A stretch of 64,000 nt of DNA from Amnibacterium setariae (GTDB lineage: Bacteria > Actinomycetota > Actinomycetes > Actinomycetales > Microbacteriaceae), in NCBI RefSeq assembly GCF_003581425.1, contig NZ_QXTG01000002.1:806001-870000 (forward strand), read 5' to 3'. Position 1 is the first letter of the stretch; each line of letters begins with the position of its first letter. The translations under genes were made by a program, and so were the position numbers. This document shows, in pieces, positions 26,259 to 36,426 of the stretch. Under the pieces are notes generated by a model. The model searched no databases. It saw nothing but the letters and a program-made list of their open reading frames with translations, and had not been told where the DNA came from.

Positions 26259-27416
26259 ATGCGGATCGCGATCGTCCTCGACTACTCCCTCGACCTCGTC
26301 GGCGGTGCGCAGCGCGCCGCGCTGAACGAGGCGGCCGCCCTGGTCGCCGCGGGGCACGGCGTGCTGGTCGTCGCACCGCGTCCCCGCGGCCGGGCCGTGC
26401 TGCCGCCGGGCGTCGACGCGCTGTGGACCGAGGGGCGGCGCCTGCCGCTGCTGGACTTCCCCCTCGTCCGCGACGACGACGCGCTGCGCGACCGGCTGCA
26501 CCGGCACCTGCGCTCGGCCGGGATCGAGGCGGTGCACCTCCACTCGGAGTTCGGGCACGCCCGCGCCGCGCTCGCGGCCGCTCGGCGGCTCGGGCTGCCC
26601 GTGACCCACACGGTGCACACCGCCTACTGGCCGGGCCTCCCCGCGCCGGTCCGTCCGGCGGCGCGCGCCCTGCTCGCCTCGGTCGCCGGTCCGGTGCCGC
26701 GCCGGTCGCCGAACCCCCTGCTCGACCACACGCTCGCGGTCGCCGTCGCGGCCGACGTCGTCGTCTCGCCGTCCGCGCACCAGGCCGCCGACCTCGCCGG
26801 CCTCGGGGTGCCCGCCCCGGTCGTGCTGCCGAACTGCGACGACGGCTCCGGCACCCCGACGCCGCTGCCGGAGGTCGACCACCTCCGGGTCGCGTGGATC
26901 GGGCGGTGCGTGCCGGAGAAGCGGCCGCTGACCTTCCTCGCCGGCGTCCGCCTCGCGCAGCGCCGGCTGCCACCGGATCGGCTGCGCGTCGCGATAGCGG
27001 GGAACGGGCTGCTGCTGCCGGTCGCGCGCCGGGCCGCGGAGGACGTGCCCGGCACGGTGCTGCTCGGGCGCCTCGACCGCAGCGGGGTGCAGCGCCTCAT
27101 CGCGGACTCGCACCTGACCGCCCTCACCTCGCAGGGCTTCGACAACCAGCCCATGACGGTGGTGGAGTCGGTGCGCGCGGGCCGCGGGGTGCTCCACACC
27201 GACCCGCGGCTCACGGAGGGGCTGGACCGGGCGGGCCTGCTCACCGCCGGTGCCGACGCCGAGGCGATCGCCGACCGGCTGGTCGAGCTGGCCCTCGACC
27301 TCGAGCCGGTCCGACGGGCCGCCGAGGGCGCGCGGGCGAGCGCGGACCTGTTCGCTCCCGAGACCCACGTCCGGCGCCTGCTCCCCCTCCTCGCCGGGCA
27401 GCACGCGCGCGCCTGA
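26259..27416 (+). CDS. Glycosyltransferase family 4 protein
   Basis: A 385-residue GT-B glycosyltransferase. The N-terminal half begins MRIAIVLDYSLDLVGGAQRAALNEAAAL, with the glycine-rich loop of GT4 enzymes. The C-terminal half carries RVAWIGRCVPEKRPLTFLAGVRLA and the nucleotide-sugar region SHLTALTSQGFDNQPMTVVESVRAGRGVLHTDPR (the E-x7-E stretch is variant). It has no signal or membrane segment. Donor and acceptor are unknown; cell-wall polysaccharide or glycolipid synthesis is usual. ATG 26259 is preferred over TTG 26247. It is divergent from the two-component genes and converges on era across repeat B copy 2. Confidence 0.85.
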   Translation: MRIAIVLDYSLDLVGGAQRAALNEAAALVAAGHGVLVVAPRPRGRAVLPPGVDALWTEGRRLPLLDFPLVRDDDALRDRLHRHLRSAGIEAVHLHSEFGHARAALAAARRLGLPVTHTVHTAYWPGLPAPVRPAARALLASVAGPVPRRSPNPLLDHTLAVAVAADVVVSPSAHQAADLAGLGVPAPVVLPNCDDGSGTPTPLPEVDHLRVAWIGRCVPEKRPLTFLAGVRLAQRRLPPDRLRVAIAGNGLLLPVARRAAEDVPGTVLLGRLDRSGVQRLIADSHLTALTSQGFDNQPMTVVESVRAGRGVLHTDPRLTEGLDRAGLLTAGADAEAIADRLVELALDLEPVRRAAEGARASADLFAPETHVRRLLPLLAGQHARA

Positions 27417-27422
27417 TCCGTT

Positions 27423-27503
27423 CGCGGATCCGCAGTTCTCGGGCGACACGCCGCTGCGCGACCCCTCGGTCCCGGCGTGTCGTCGGGTTCTTGCGGATCC
27501 GCG
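27423..27503. repeat. Family B palindromic repeat, copy 2
   Basis: The same 81-bp palindrome as at 24223-24303: identical 12-base ends and near-identical arms, with a diverged loop. An extra end motif (TGCGGATCCGCG) follows at about 27511-27522. It lies in the 119-bp gap between the convergent glycosyltransferase and era genes and could also end transcription from both. Confidence 0.8.
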
Positions 27504-27535
27504 TAAGGACTGCGGATCCGCGAAGGGCGGGAGGG

Positions 27536-28423
27536 TCAGAAGCCGAGGCGGCCCAGCTGCTTCGGGTCGCGCTGCCACTCCTTGGCCACCTTGACGTGGA
27601 GGGAGAGGAAGACCTTCGTGCCGACCAGGGGCTCGATCTGCGCGCGGGCGGCGGTGCCGACCTCCTTGAGGCGGGCGCCCTTGCGGCCGATCATGATGAT
27701 CCGCTGGCTGTCGCGCTCGACCCAGACGTTGGCGAAGATCCGGGTGAGCCCGTCCTCCTCCTCGACGTCGTCGACCGTGACCGCGAGGGAGTGCGGCAGC
27801 TCCTCGCGGGCGCCCTCGAGGGCGGCCTCGCGGATGAGCTCGGCGATCCGCTGCTCGAGCGACTCGTCGGTCACCGCCTCCTCGCCGTAGAGCGCGGGGC
27901 CCTCCGGCATCAGCTTCAGCGCCTCCTGCACGAGCACGTCGAGCTGGATGCCGTCCTGCGCGGAGACGGGGATCACGCTGTCCCACTCCCCCAGCGCGCT
28001 GACCGCGAGCAGCTGCTCGCCCACGCGGTCCCGGGGCACCGCGTCGATCTTCGTGACGATCGCGATCCGCTTCGCGCGAGGCGCGTCGTCGAGGCGGCCG
28101 TGCAGGAACCGGTCGCCCGGCCCGATCGGCTCGCCGGCGGGCACGCAGAAGCCGACCACGTCGACGTCGGCGAGCGTCGCCGCGACGACGTCGTTCAGCC
28201 GTTCGCCGAGCAGGGTGCGGGGCCGGTGCATGCCCGGCGTGTCCACGACGACGAGCTGCCCCTCCGGCCGGGTCACGATGCCGCGGATCGCGCGCCGCGT
28301 CGTCTGCGGCTTCGGCGACGTGATGGCGACCTTCTCGCCGACGAGCGCGTTCATGAGCGTCGACTTGCCGACGTTCGGCCGCCCGACGAAGGTCAGGAAC
28401 CCCGACCGGTAGCCCTCGCTCAT
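27536..28423 (-). CDS. era: GTPase Era
   Basis: A 295-residue GTPase needed for 16S rRNA processing and 30S assembly. G1 is GRPNVGKST, G2 lies in SPKPQTTR, G3 is DTPGMH and G4 is TKID. The C-terminal KH domain contains QRIIMIGRKGARLKEVGTAAR. The ATG overlaps the stop of the corC-like gene (ATGA). It is last in the phoH-ybeY-corC-era run, a conserved bacterial order. Confidence 0.96.
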   Translation of the reverse strand: MSEGYRSGFLTFVGRPNVGKSTLMNALVGEKVAITSPKPQTTRRAIRGIVTRPEGQLVVVDTPGMHRPRTLLGERLNDVVAATLADVDVVGFCVPAGEPIGPGDRFLHGRLDDAPRAKRIAIVTKIDAVPRDRVGEQLLAVSALGEWDSVIPVSAQDGIQLDVLVQEALKLMPEGPALYGEEAVTDESLEQRIAELIREAALEGAREELPHSLAVTVDDVEEEDGLTRIFANVWVERDSQRIIMIGRKGARLKEVGTAARAQIEPLVGTKVFLSLHVKVAKEWQRDPKQLGRLGF

Positions 28424-29721
28424 GCGCCCATCACCTTCGCGTCCTCCTCGGCCTCCGCGTCCGGGTCCCGGAGGCGCTCGACGGTCACGCGGGTGAGCCC
28501 GCGGCGCCGTCCCTCGATGCGCTCGGCGGTGAGCCGCACGCCGTCGACCTCGACCCGGTCCCCCAGCATCGGGAGGCGGTCCAGCCGCTTCGTGAGCAGC
28601 CCGCCGACCGAGTCGACGTCCTCGTCCTCCACCTCGAACCCGAGGAGGTCGGAGAGCTCGTCGAGCTGCATGCGCGCCGAGACCAGCCAGCGGCCGTCGC
28701 CGATCTGCGTGCTGTCCGACGTCTCGCGGTCGGACTCGTCGGTGATGTCGCCGACGAGCTCCTCGATCAGGTCCTCGAGCGTGACGAGGCCGGCGATGCC
28801 GCCGTACTCGTCGACCACCATCGCGAGGTGGTTCGACGCCTGCTGCATCTGCCGCAGCGTCTCGTCCGCCTTCTTCGAGTCGGGCACGAACAGCACGGGC
28901 CGCGCGAGCTCCGCGGCGGTCGGCAGCTCGTCGCGCTTCTTCGGCCGCTCCGTGAGCACGCGGGCGACGTCGCGGAGGTGGAGGACGCCGACGATGTCGT
29001 CCGCGTCCTTCGCCCGCACCGGCACGCGCGACAGCGCGCGGTTCAGCAGCAGGCGCATCGCCGCGTCCGCCTCGGCCGTCGCCTCGATGGTCACCATGTC
29101 GGTGCGCGGCACCATCACCTCGCGCACGGCGGTGTCGCCCCACTCGAAGATCGAGTGGATCAGCTCGCGGTCGTCCTGCTCGAGCACGTCGAGCTCGGTC
29201 GCCTCGTCGACCATGGAGAGCAGCTGCTCCTCCGACGTGAACGTCGCGGCCCCGCGGGCGCGACCGGGCGTCACCACGTTGCCCAGCCAGACGAGCGCCC
29301 CGGCCAGCGGGCCGATCACGAGGCGGGACGCGCGGATCACGGGCGCGGCGGTGCGCAGCAGCCCGCGCGGGTGCGTCCGGCCGACGCTGCGCGGGCTCGC
29401 GCCGACGAGCACGAACGAGACCGCGGTCATCACGACCGCGGAGATCAGCAGCACGAGCCACGGGTTCTCGACCACGGCCGCGAACGCCAGCGTCACGAGC
29501 ACCGCGGCGCTGGTCTCCGCCAGCACCCGGAGGAAGTTCACCGCGTTGATGTGCGCACCGGTGTCGGCGGCGATCCCGAGCAGCGAGCGCCGGAAGCGCG
29601 CGCGGATCGCGGCCTCCTGCAGCTCCGCCCGCGACAGCGTGACCATCGCCGCGTCGCAGGCCGCGAGGAGGCCGCCGAACACGACGAGGACCGCGGCGGC
29701 GACGAGGAAGAGGGCCGTCAT
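28420..29721 (-). CDS. Hemolysin/CorC family protein with CNNM and CBS domains
   Basis: A 433-residue membrane protein. The N-terminal CNNM domain has about four transmembrane segments (residues about 2-20, 65-110 and 125-150), two CBS domains occupy about 195-320, and the C-terminal CorC_HlyC domain (about 340-420) ends the protein. Members act in divalent cation (Mg2+/Co2+) transport. It overlaps ybeY and era by 4 bp on either side. The C-terminal tail EAEEDAKVMGA is unremarkable. Confidence 0.92.
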   Translation of the reverse strand: MTALFLVAAAVLVVFGGLLAACDAAMVTLSRAELQEAAIRARFRRSLLGIAADTGAHINAVNFLRVLAETSAAVLVTLAFAAVVENPWLVLLISAVVMTAVSFVLVGASPRSVGRTHPRGLLRTAAPVIRASRLVIGPLAGALVWLGNVVTPGRARGAATFTSEEQLLSMVDEATELDVLEQDDRELIHSIFEWGDTAVREVMVPRTDMVTIEATAEADAAMRLLLNRALSRVPVRAKDADDIVGVLHLRDVARVLTERPKKRDELPTAAELARPVLFVPDSKKADETLRQMQQASNHLAMVVDEYGGIAGLVTLEDLIEELVGDITDESDRETSDSTQIGDGRWLVSARMQLDELSDLLGFEVEDEDVDSVGGLLTKRLDRLPMLGDRVEVDGVRLTAERIEGRRRGLTRVTVERLRDPDAEAEEDAKVMGA

Positions 29722-30188
29722 GCCCGTCTCTGCTGCTTCTCCTGCACCGCGAAGCCGACCAGGACGTCCCGCTGGACCCCGAACATCTCCCGCTCGTCCT
29801 CCGGCTCCGCGTGGTCGAAGCCGAGGAGGTGCAGCAGCCCGTGCGCGGTCAGCAGCTCGATCTCCTCGAGCACCGAGTGGCCGGCGGTCTTCGCCTGCGC
29901 CTCCGCCACCTGCGGGCACACGACGATGTCGCCGAGCAGCCCGGCGGGCGTCGGGGCGTCGTCGGTGCCGGGCCGCAGCTCGTCCATCGGGAAGCTGAGC
30001 ACGTCGGTCGGCCCGGGCTCGTCCATCCACTGCACGTGGAGCTGCTCCATGGCGGCCTCGTCGACGAAGAGGATCGCGACGTCGGCGTCCGGGTGCACGT
30101 GCAGCAGGTCGAGCGCGAAGGTGACGAGCCGCTGGATCGCGGCCTCGTCGACCGGGACGCCGGACTCGTTGTTGAGCTCGACGCTCAT
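29718..30188 (-). CDS. ybeY: Endoribonuclease YbeY (rRNA maturation factor)
   Basis: A 156-residue metal-dependent RNase involved in 16S rRNA 3' end maturation and 70S quality control. The signature H3XH5XH is visible in TAHGLLHLLGFDH, preceded by TDVLSFPMDE. ATG start with 4-bp overlaps to phoH upstream and the corC-like gene downstream. Confidence 0.95.
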   Translation of the reverse strand: MSVELNNESGVPVDEAAIQRLVTFALDLLHVHPDADVAILFVDEAAMEQLHVQWMDEPGPTDVLSFPMDELRPGTDDAPTPAGLLGDIVVCPQVAEAQAKTAGHSVLEEIELLTAHGLLHLLGFDHAEPEDEREMFGVQRDVLVGFAVQEKQQRRA

Positions 30189-31351
30189 CGGTGCCGGCCC
30201 TGCTCCCGCTCGCCCGCCCGGCGCTCGGCCCGGTTCTGCGGCGGCCGGTAGTCGGTCGGCGGCCGCGTGCGGCCGGGCTCGTCGCTGCTCGCGCGCTCCG
30301 GACGGCGGGCCGCCGCGGCCGCGAGGCGCTCCTCGTCGTAGCGGCTGTAGGCGTCCACGATCCGGCCGACGAGGGAGTGGCGCACGACGTCCTCGCTGCC
30401 GAGCCGCGAGAAGTGGATGTCGTCGATCCCCTCGACGATCCGCTGCACGGTCCGGAGGCCGGAGACGTTGCCGGGCAGGTCGACCTGCGTGATGTCGCCG
30501 GTGACGACCATCTTCGAGTTGAAGCCGAGCCGGGTGAGGAACATCTTCATCTGCTCGGGCGTCGTGTTCTGCGCCTCGTCGAGCACGACGAACGAGTCGT
30601 TCAGGGTGCGGCCGCGCATGTAGGCGAGGGGCGCGACCTCGATCGTCGACGTCGCCATGAGCTTCGGGACCAGCTCCGGGTCCATCATCTCGTTCAGCGC
30701 GTCGTAGAGCGGGCGGAGGTACGGGTCGATCTTGTCCGTCAGGGTGCCCGGCAGGTAGCCGAGCCGCTCCCCCGCCTCCACCGCGGGCCGCGTCAGGATG
30801 ATGCGGCTCACCTGCTTGCGGGTGAGCGCCTGCACGGCCTTCGCCATGGCGAGGTACGTCTTGCCGGTGCCGGCGGGGCCGATGCCGAACGTGATCGTGT
30901 TGTGGTCGATCGCCTCGACGTAGGCCTTCTGGCCGAGCGTCTTCGGGCGGATCGCCCGGCCGCGGGCGGTGAGGATCGCCTGCCCGAGCAGCTCGGACGG
31001 GTGCGAGTCGCGGTCGGCCTCGAGGATGCGGGCGGAGGAGTTCACGTCCACCGGCCCGAGCTCGTGGCCGTTGCGGACCATCTGCAGCAGCTCCTCGATG
31101 AGGCGCTGCGCGGCGGCGACCTGCTGGGGCTCGCCGTCGAGCGTGACCTCGTTGCCGCGCACGAGCACCTCGACCAGCGGGAACTGCTGCTCGATCTGAC
31201 CGAGCAGGCGGTCCTGCGGGCCGAGGAGACGGACCATCGCGATGCCGTCGACCGACATCGTCCGGGTCTCGGAGGCGGCCGCCGGGTAGCGGCGGGTCAC
31301 GGACGACGCCGTGCGCCCCGCGGTCGGACGGAGGTCGTCGGAGTCGGTCAA
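30185..31351 (-). CDS. PhoH family ATPase (PhoH-like protein)
   Basis: A 388-residue protein with an N-terminal KH-like region (VRLLGPQDRLLGQIEQQFP) and a RecA-fold ATPase: Walker A GPAGTGKT, Walker B VVLDEAQN, and TGDITQVDLP after it. PhoH2-type ATPases pair with RNases such as YbeY and take part in RNA metabolism, which fits this operon. A TTG start (31351) is chosen: it overlaps the HIT stop in a TTGA junction and GAGAGGA lies just upstream. An internal ATG at 31258 would shorten it by 31 residues and cannot be excluded. Confidence 0.9.
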   Translation of the reverse strand: MTDSDDLRPTAGRTASSVTRRYPAAASETRTMSVDGIAMVRLLGPQDRLLGQIEQQFPLVEVLVRGNEVTLDGEPQQVAAAQRLIEELLQMVRNGHELGPVDVNSSARILEADRDSHPSELLGQAILTARGRAIRPKTLGQKAYVEAIDHNTITFGIGPAGTGKTYLAMAKAVQALTRKQVSRIILTRPAVEAGERLGYLPGTLTDKIDPYLRPLYDALNEMMDPELVPKLMATSTIEVAPLAYMRGRTLNDSFVVLDEAQNTTPEQMKMFLTRLGFNSKMVVTGDITQVDLPGNVSGLRTVQRIVEGIDDIHFSRLGSEDVVRHSLVGRIVDAYSRYDEERLAAAAARRPERASSDEPGRTRPPTDYRPPQNRAERRAGEREQGRHR

Positions 31352-31740
31352 GCTTCCTCTCCATCGGGCATGCCGCCCGTCATCGTGCCCTCGTCGAGCC
31401 CCTGCGGAGCGGCCAGGACGTGGGCGTGCACGTGGAAGACGGTCTGCCCCGCGCCGGCGCCCGTGTTGAAGATCAGGCGGAAGTCGCTCGCGCCGGCCCG
31501 CTGCGCCGCGACCTTCGCGGCCTCGACCATCGAGGCGAGCAGCTTCGGGTCCCCGGCCGCCAGCGCGGTGACGTCCGCGTAGGCGTCGGTCTTCGGGATC
31601 ACGAGCAGGTGGACGGGCGCCTGCGGGGCGATGTCGCGGATCACGAACACGTCGTCGGTCTGCAGCACCATCTCGCTCGGGATCTCCCCGCGCAGGATGC
31701 GCGTGAACACCGAGGGCTCCGTGCCGACGCGCTCCGTCAT
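31348..31740 (-). CDS. HIT family nucleotide-binding protein
   Basis: A 130-residue HIT protein with the histidine triad TVFHVHAHVLA and the conserved opening FTRILRGEIPSEMV. HIT proteins of this HINT branch hydrolyse nucleotidyl-amino acid or sulfate conjugates. It begins an operon HIT-phoH-ybeY-corC-era. The start at 31740 lies eight bases after TAGGAT, a leaderless arrangement; an in-frame upstream ATG (31770) is in front of the promoter and can be excluded. Confidence 0.92.
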   Translation of the reverse strand: MTERVGTEPSVFTRILRGEIPSEMVLQTDDVFVIRDIAPQAPVHLLVIPKTDAYADVTALAAGDPKLLASMVEAAKVAAQRAGASDFRLIFNTGAGAGQTVFHVHAHVLAAPQGLDEGTMTGGMPDGEEA

Positions 31741-31748
31741 GGCCGCCG

Positions 31749-31754
31749 ATCCTA
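31749..31754 (-). promoter_or_regulatory. -10 element of a leaderless promoter for HIT-phoH-ybeY-corC-era
   Basis: TAGGAT on the minus strand, 8 bases before the HIT ATG. It would drive the whole five-gene run. Confidence 0.55.
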
Positions 31755-31818
31755 CCGGCGGCGCCTGCACGCGAGCGGCCCGATCCGCGTCCGTCCGCGC
31801 TCGGCGGAACGGCGCTCC

Positions 31819-31863
31819 GGCCGACGGAGGGCGGCCGCACCACCGTTCCCTCCTCCGCCGGCC
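31819..31863 (-). terminator. Hairpin downstream of the azoreductase gene
   Basis: GGCCGACGGAGGG pairs with CCCTCCTCCGCCGGCC (a bulge and one mismatch) over a 16-base loop, 22 bases after the azoR stop. It separates azoR from the HIT operon promoter. No U-tract. Confidence 0.4.
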
Positions 31864-31884
31864 GGGCGCGGGCCCGGGCGGCGG

Positions 31885-32535
31885 TCAGGCCGCCAGGCGG
31901 ATCGGCCGCAGGGCGCGGCCGTGCTCGCGGGCGGCGGCCTCCGCCTGCTCGCGCAGGTCGTCGGCGATCGCCGTGAACCGGTCGAGGGCCGGGTTCACGC
32001 CCACGAGCGTGAGCTCGCGCTCGACGACGCGGAGGTCCAGGCCCCACAGGTCGCCGAGGATGCGGCGCATCCACGCCGTCGCGTGGTCCCAGCCCTCGCG
32101 GGGCGCGCCCGCGGCGTAGTTCCCGCCCCGCACGGTGGCGAGCACGGCGGGCTTGCCCGCGAGCAGCGTGGAGCCCGGGGCCATCCGCGGGTCGGCGATC
32201 ACGAGGTCGACGTACGTCTTGAAGTGCTGCGAGACGCCGTAGTTGTAGAGGGGCACGGCGAAGAGCAGGGCGTCCGCGTCGTCGAGCTCGTCGACGAGCG
32301 CGGTCGCGAGCGCCGTCGCCGCCGACTGCTCGGCCGTGCGCTGGGACTCGGGCAGCGCGGAGCCGGAGACCGCGTCCGCCCAGGCCGTGGCCGGGATCGG
32401 CTCGACGCCGATGTGGCGGCTGACGACCTCGGCGCCCGGGTCGCCGGCGCGCCACTCCTCCTCGACGATGTCGGCGATCTCGCGGCTCGCGGAGCCGTCG
32501 ATCCGGATGCTGGCGTCCAGACGGAACAGGGACAC
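31885..32535 (-). CDS. FMN-dependent NADH:quinone oxidoreductase/azoreductase (AzoR-like)
   Basis: A 216-residue flavodoxin-fold reductase. It begins SLFRLDASIRIDGSASREIADIVEEEWRA, with the FMN-phosphate loop, and contains VPLYNYGVSQHFKTYVD and TVRGGNYA, the AzoR signatures. AzoR enzymes reduce quinones and azo dyes by two electrons and protect against thiol-specific stress. GTG start with GGAGGTG eight bases upstream. It is divergent from an HxlR regulator, a pairing well known for such reductases, so the regulator probably controls it. Confidence 0.9.
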   Translation of the reverse strand: MSLFRLDASIRIDGSASREIADIVEEEWRAGDPGAEVVSRHIGVEPIPATAWADAVSGSALPESQRTAEQSAATALATALVDELDDADALLFAVPLYNYGVSQHFKTYVDLVIADPRMAPGSTLLAGKPAVLATVRGGNYAAGAPREGWDHATAWMRRILGDLWGLDLRVVERELTLVGVNPALDRFTAIADDLREQAEAAAREHGRALRPIRLAA

Positions 32536-32560
32536 GGGCCCACCTCCCAGTCGTTTCGTA

Positions 32561-32583
32561 GTCGCTTGTTTTTTCCTAGCGAC
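32561..32583. promoter_or_regulatory. Candidate HxlR operator between azoR and hxlR
   Basis: Inverted repeat GTCGCT and AGCGAC around 11 bases that include a TTTTTT run, in the 85-bp divergent gap. The T-run makes it one of the most AT-rich stretches of the window. HxlR regulators bind such divergent gaps; the match is positional, not consensus-based. Confidence 0.4.
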
Positions 32584-32608
32584 AGCGGAAACCGTAGCAG
32601 CACCGGAG

Positions 32609-32614
32609 TACGAT
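32609..32614 (+). promoter_or_regulatory. -10 element of a leaderless hxlR promoter
   Basis: TACGAT followed by 6 bases and the GTG at 32621. Confidence 0.55.
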
Positions 32615-32620
32615 CGCGGT

Positions 32621-34418
<1,798 letters not shown>

Positions 34419-34425
34419 CCCCGAC

Positions 34426-34478
34426 TCCGTTTTGAAGGAGTTCTCGCGGGATGGCGCGAAGAACTCCTTCAAAACGGA
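34426..34478. repeat. Family C palindromic repeat, copy 1
   Basis: A 53-bp hairpin: the arm TCCGTTTTGAAGGAGTTCT pairs with its complement, with one bulged base and a 5-6 base loop. The arms hold an AT-rich core (TTTTGAAGGAGTT) unlike the rest of the window. Copy 2 lies at 44419-44475. It sits just after the argG stop, between convergent genes, and could end transcription both ways. Confidence 0.8.
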
Positions 34479-34491
34479 AATGGCGGGGGGC

Positions 34492-34520
34492 GGTCTCGAG
34501 GCTGCGCTCGCACCTCGACC
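34492..34520. repeat. Family A palindromic repeat, copy 2
   Basis: 29-bp imperfect palindrome reading GGTCTCGAGGCTGCGCTC then GCACCTCGACC. Its reverse complement matches the first copy (7997-8029) except for a 4-bp deletion in the core and one or two base changes. It lies 13 bp after repeat C copy 1. Confidence 0.6.
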
Positions 34521-34552
34521 AGCGGGGGCAGCGGGGCGAGCGGGCGGAGGCG

Positions 34553-35275
34553 CTAGCGCCAGAGGTCGAGGCGGGCCGCCAGGGCCGCGAGCGCCGCAGG
34601 GCCCGCCGTCGAGGTGCGCAGCACGAGCGGGCCGAGGCGCACCGCCGTCGCGCCCGCCGACTCGAGGCGCTCGCGCTCCTCGGGCGCGATGCCGCCCTCG
34701 GGGCCGACGACGAGCACGATCGCGCGGTCGGCCGGGAGGCCCGCCTCGAGCAGCGGCAGCTCCGCTGCCGGTTCGAGCAGCAGCACGCTCGCATCGGCGG
34801 CGAGGCGCTCGAGGTCCGCGGTCGTCGCGAGCGGCCGCACCGCCGCGGCCCAGGGGCGCATCGACTGCTTGCCCGCCTCGCGCACGATCGACGCCCAGCG
34901 CTCGACGCCCGTGACGGCCTTCGGGCCGGTCCACCGGCTGACGCTGCGGGCCGCCTGCCACGGCACGACCGCGGCGACGCCGAGCTCCGTCGCCGCCTGG
35001 ATCGCCGCCTCGTCGCGGCCGCCCTTCGCGAGCGCCTGCACGAGCACGATCCGCGGCGACGGCTCGGGCTCCTCGCGGAGCGCGTGCACGTCGAGCAGGA
35101 CCCGGTCGCGCGCGACCGACACCGCCTCGGCGTCCGCGACCCGGCCGCGGCCGTCGCCGACCACGACCCGCTCACCGGCGCGGAGGCGCGCGACCTGCGC
35201 CGCGTGCCGCGCCTCCTCCCCCGTCAGCTCCGCCGACGCGTCGTCGAGGGAGGCGGCGAGGTAGAAGTGCGCCAC
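34553..35275 (-). CDS. rsmE: 16S rRNA (uracil(1498)-N(3))-methyltransferase
   Basis: A 240-residue SPOUT-class methyltransferase that modifies U1498 in 16S rRNA. The N-terminal PUA-like domain contains LTGEEARHAAQVARLRAGERVVVGDGRG. The knotted C-terminal domain has VVGPEGGIAPEERERLESAGATAVRLGPLVLRTSTA. The GTG start overlaps the dnaJ stop by one base (TAGTG). Last gene of hrcA-dnaJ-rsmE. Confidence 0.94.
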   Translation of the reverse strand: MAHFYLAASLDDASAELTGEEARHAAQVARLRAGERVVVGDGRGRVADAEAVSVARDRVLLDVHALREEPEPSPRIVLVQALAKGGRDEAAIQAATELGVAAVVPWQAARSVSRWTGPKAVTGVERWASIVREAGKQSMRPWAAAVRPLATTADLERLAADASVLLLEPAAELPLLEAGLPADRAIVLVVGPEGGIAPEERERLESAGATAVRLGPLVLRTSTAGPAALAALAARLDLWR

Positions 35276-36360
35276 TAGACGCCGAGGAAGCGGTCGCGCA
35301 GCTTCGCGAAGAGGCCCTGCTGGAAGTGCGCGAACTGCGGCGGCTTCTGCTTGCTGCGGCCCGCGAGCTGGCGGACGAGCTCGGTCGCCTTCGCGTCGAG
35401 CTTCGTCGGGGTCACGACCTGGACGCCGATGCGCAGGTCGCCCCGCCCGGTGCCGCGGAGGCGGGTGATGCCGCGGCCGGGCACGGTGATGACCTCGGCG
35501 CTCTGCACGCCGGCGTGGACCTCGATCTCGACCTCGCCGTCGAGCGCGGCGAGCTTCGCGGTCGTGCCGAGCACGGCGTCGGTCATCTGGACCTCGAGCG
35601 TCGCCAGCAGGTCGTCGCCCGACCGGCTGAACACGTCGTGGTGGCGCACCTTGACCTCGAGGTACAGGTCGCCGGCGGGGCCGCCGGCCTGCCCGACCTC
35701 GCCCATGCCCGCGAGCTGGAGGCGGAGGCCCGTCTCGACGCCGCCCGGGATGTCGACCGGGATCGTCGTGCGGGCGCGCACGCGGCCCTGGCCGGCGCAG
35801 TTCGTGCAGGGGAAGGGGATGACGGTGCCGTAGCCGCGGCACACGGTGCAGGGCGTCGAGGTCATGACGTTGCCGAGCAGCGAGCGGACCGCGCGCTGGA
35901 TCTGGCCGGAGCCGTGGCAGATGTCGCACGTCGCGAGGGAGGTGCCGGGCTGGGTGCACGCGCCGTGGCAGACGTCGCAGAGCACGGCGGTGTCGATCTC
36001 GAGGTCGCGGTGCGTGCCGAAGACGACGTCCTCGAGGTCGACCTCGACGCGGAGCAGCGCGTCCTGGCCGCGCTCCTGCCGCGACTTCGGGCCGCCGCGC
36101 ATGCCGCCGCCGAAGAACGACTCGAAGATGTCGCCGAAGCCGAAGGCCTGGCCCCCCTGGCCGCCCATGTCGTACTCCTGCCGCTGCCGCGGGTCGGAGA
36201 GCACGTCGTAGGCGTGGGTGACGTCCTTGAACTTCTCGGCCGCGTCCGCGCCCGGGTTCACGTCCGGGTGCAGCTGGCGCGCGAGCCGGCGGTACGCCTT
36301 CTTGATGTCGTCGGCGGAGGCGTCGCGGGAGACGCCCAGCACCTCGTAATGGTCAGCCAC
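35275..36360 (-). CDS. dnaJ: Chaperone protein DnaJ
   Basis: A 361-residue full-length type I J-protein. The J domain has HPD at 31-33, then a Gly/Phe-rich stretch ([25 protein letters not shown]), four Cys-x2-Cys-x-Gly zinc repeats (the first reading CDVCHGAC, with the last Gly replaced) and the C-terminal substrate domains. Its neighbour hrcA makes it the second DnaJ (DnaJ2) of actinobacteria rather than the dnaK-operon copy. GTG start with GAGGAGGGCC upstream. Part of the CIRCE-controlled hrcA-dnaJ-rsmE unit. Confidence 0.95.
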   Translation of the reverse strand: MADHYEVLGVSRDASADDIKKAYRRLARQLHPDVNPGADAAEKFKDVTHAYDVLSDPRQRQEYDMGGQGGQAFGFGDIFESFFGGGMRGGPKSRQERGQDALLRVEVDLEDVVFGTHRDLEIDTAVLCDVCHGACTQPGTSLATCDICHGSGQIQRAVRSLLGNVMTSTPCTVCRGYGTVIPFPCTNCAGQGRVRARTTIPVDIPGGVETGLRLQLAGMGEVGQAGGPAGDLYLEVKVRHHDVFSRSGDDLLATLEVQMTDAVLGTTAKLAALDGEVEIEVHAGVQSAEVITVPGRGITRLRGTGRGDLRIGVQVVTPTKLDAKATELVRQLAGRSKQKPPQFAHFQQGLFAKLRDRFLGV

Positions 36361-36426
36361 GGAGGCCCTCCTCGTCGCCGCGGCCCTGCGCGGCGGCACG
36401 TCGTGGCCGCGGTGCGGCCGTGCGGA

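Noticed and set aside
24204-27522. A complete transposon between the B repeats
   Set aside because: No transposase or integrase gene and no obvious target-site duplication flank the repeats; only palindromic ends and cargo-like genes are seen.
24530-29998. A plus-strand open frame of over 1800 codons
   Set aside because: It runs antisense across the response-regulator, kinase, era and corC genes and reads as Arg/Ser/Ala-rich low-complexity sequence with no domain.
31258-31351. A shorter PhoH protein starting at ATG 31258
   Set aside because: The TTG at 31351 has a ribosome site and a 4-bp overlap with HIT, matching the rest of the operon; the short form stays possible but is less likely.
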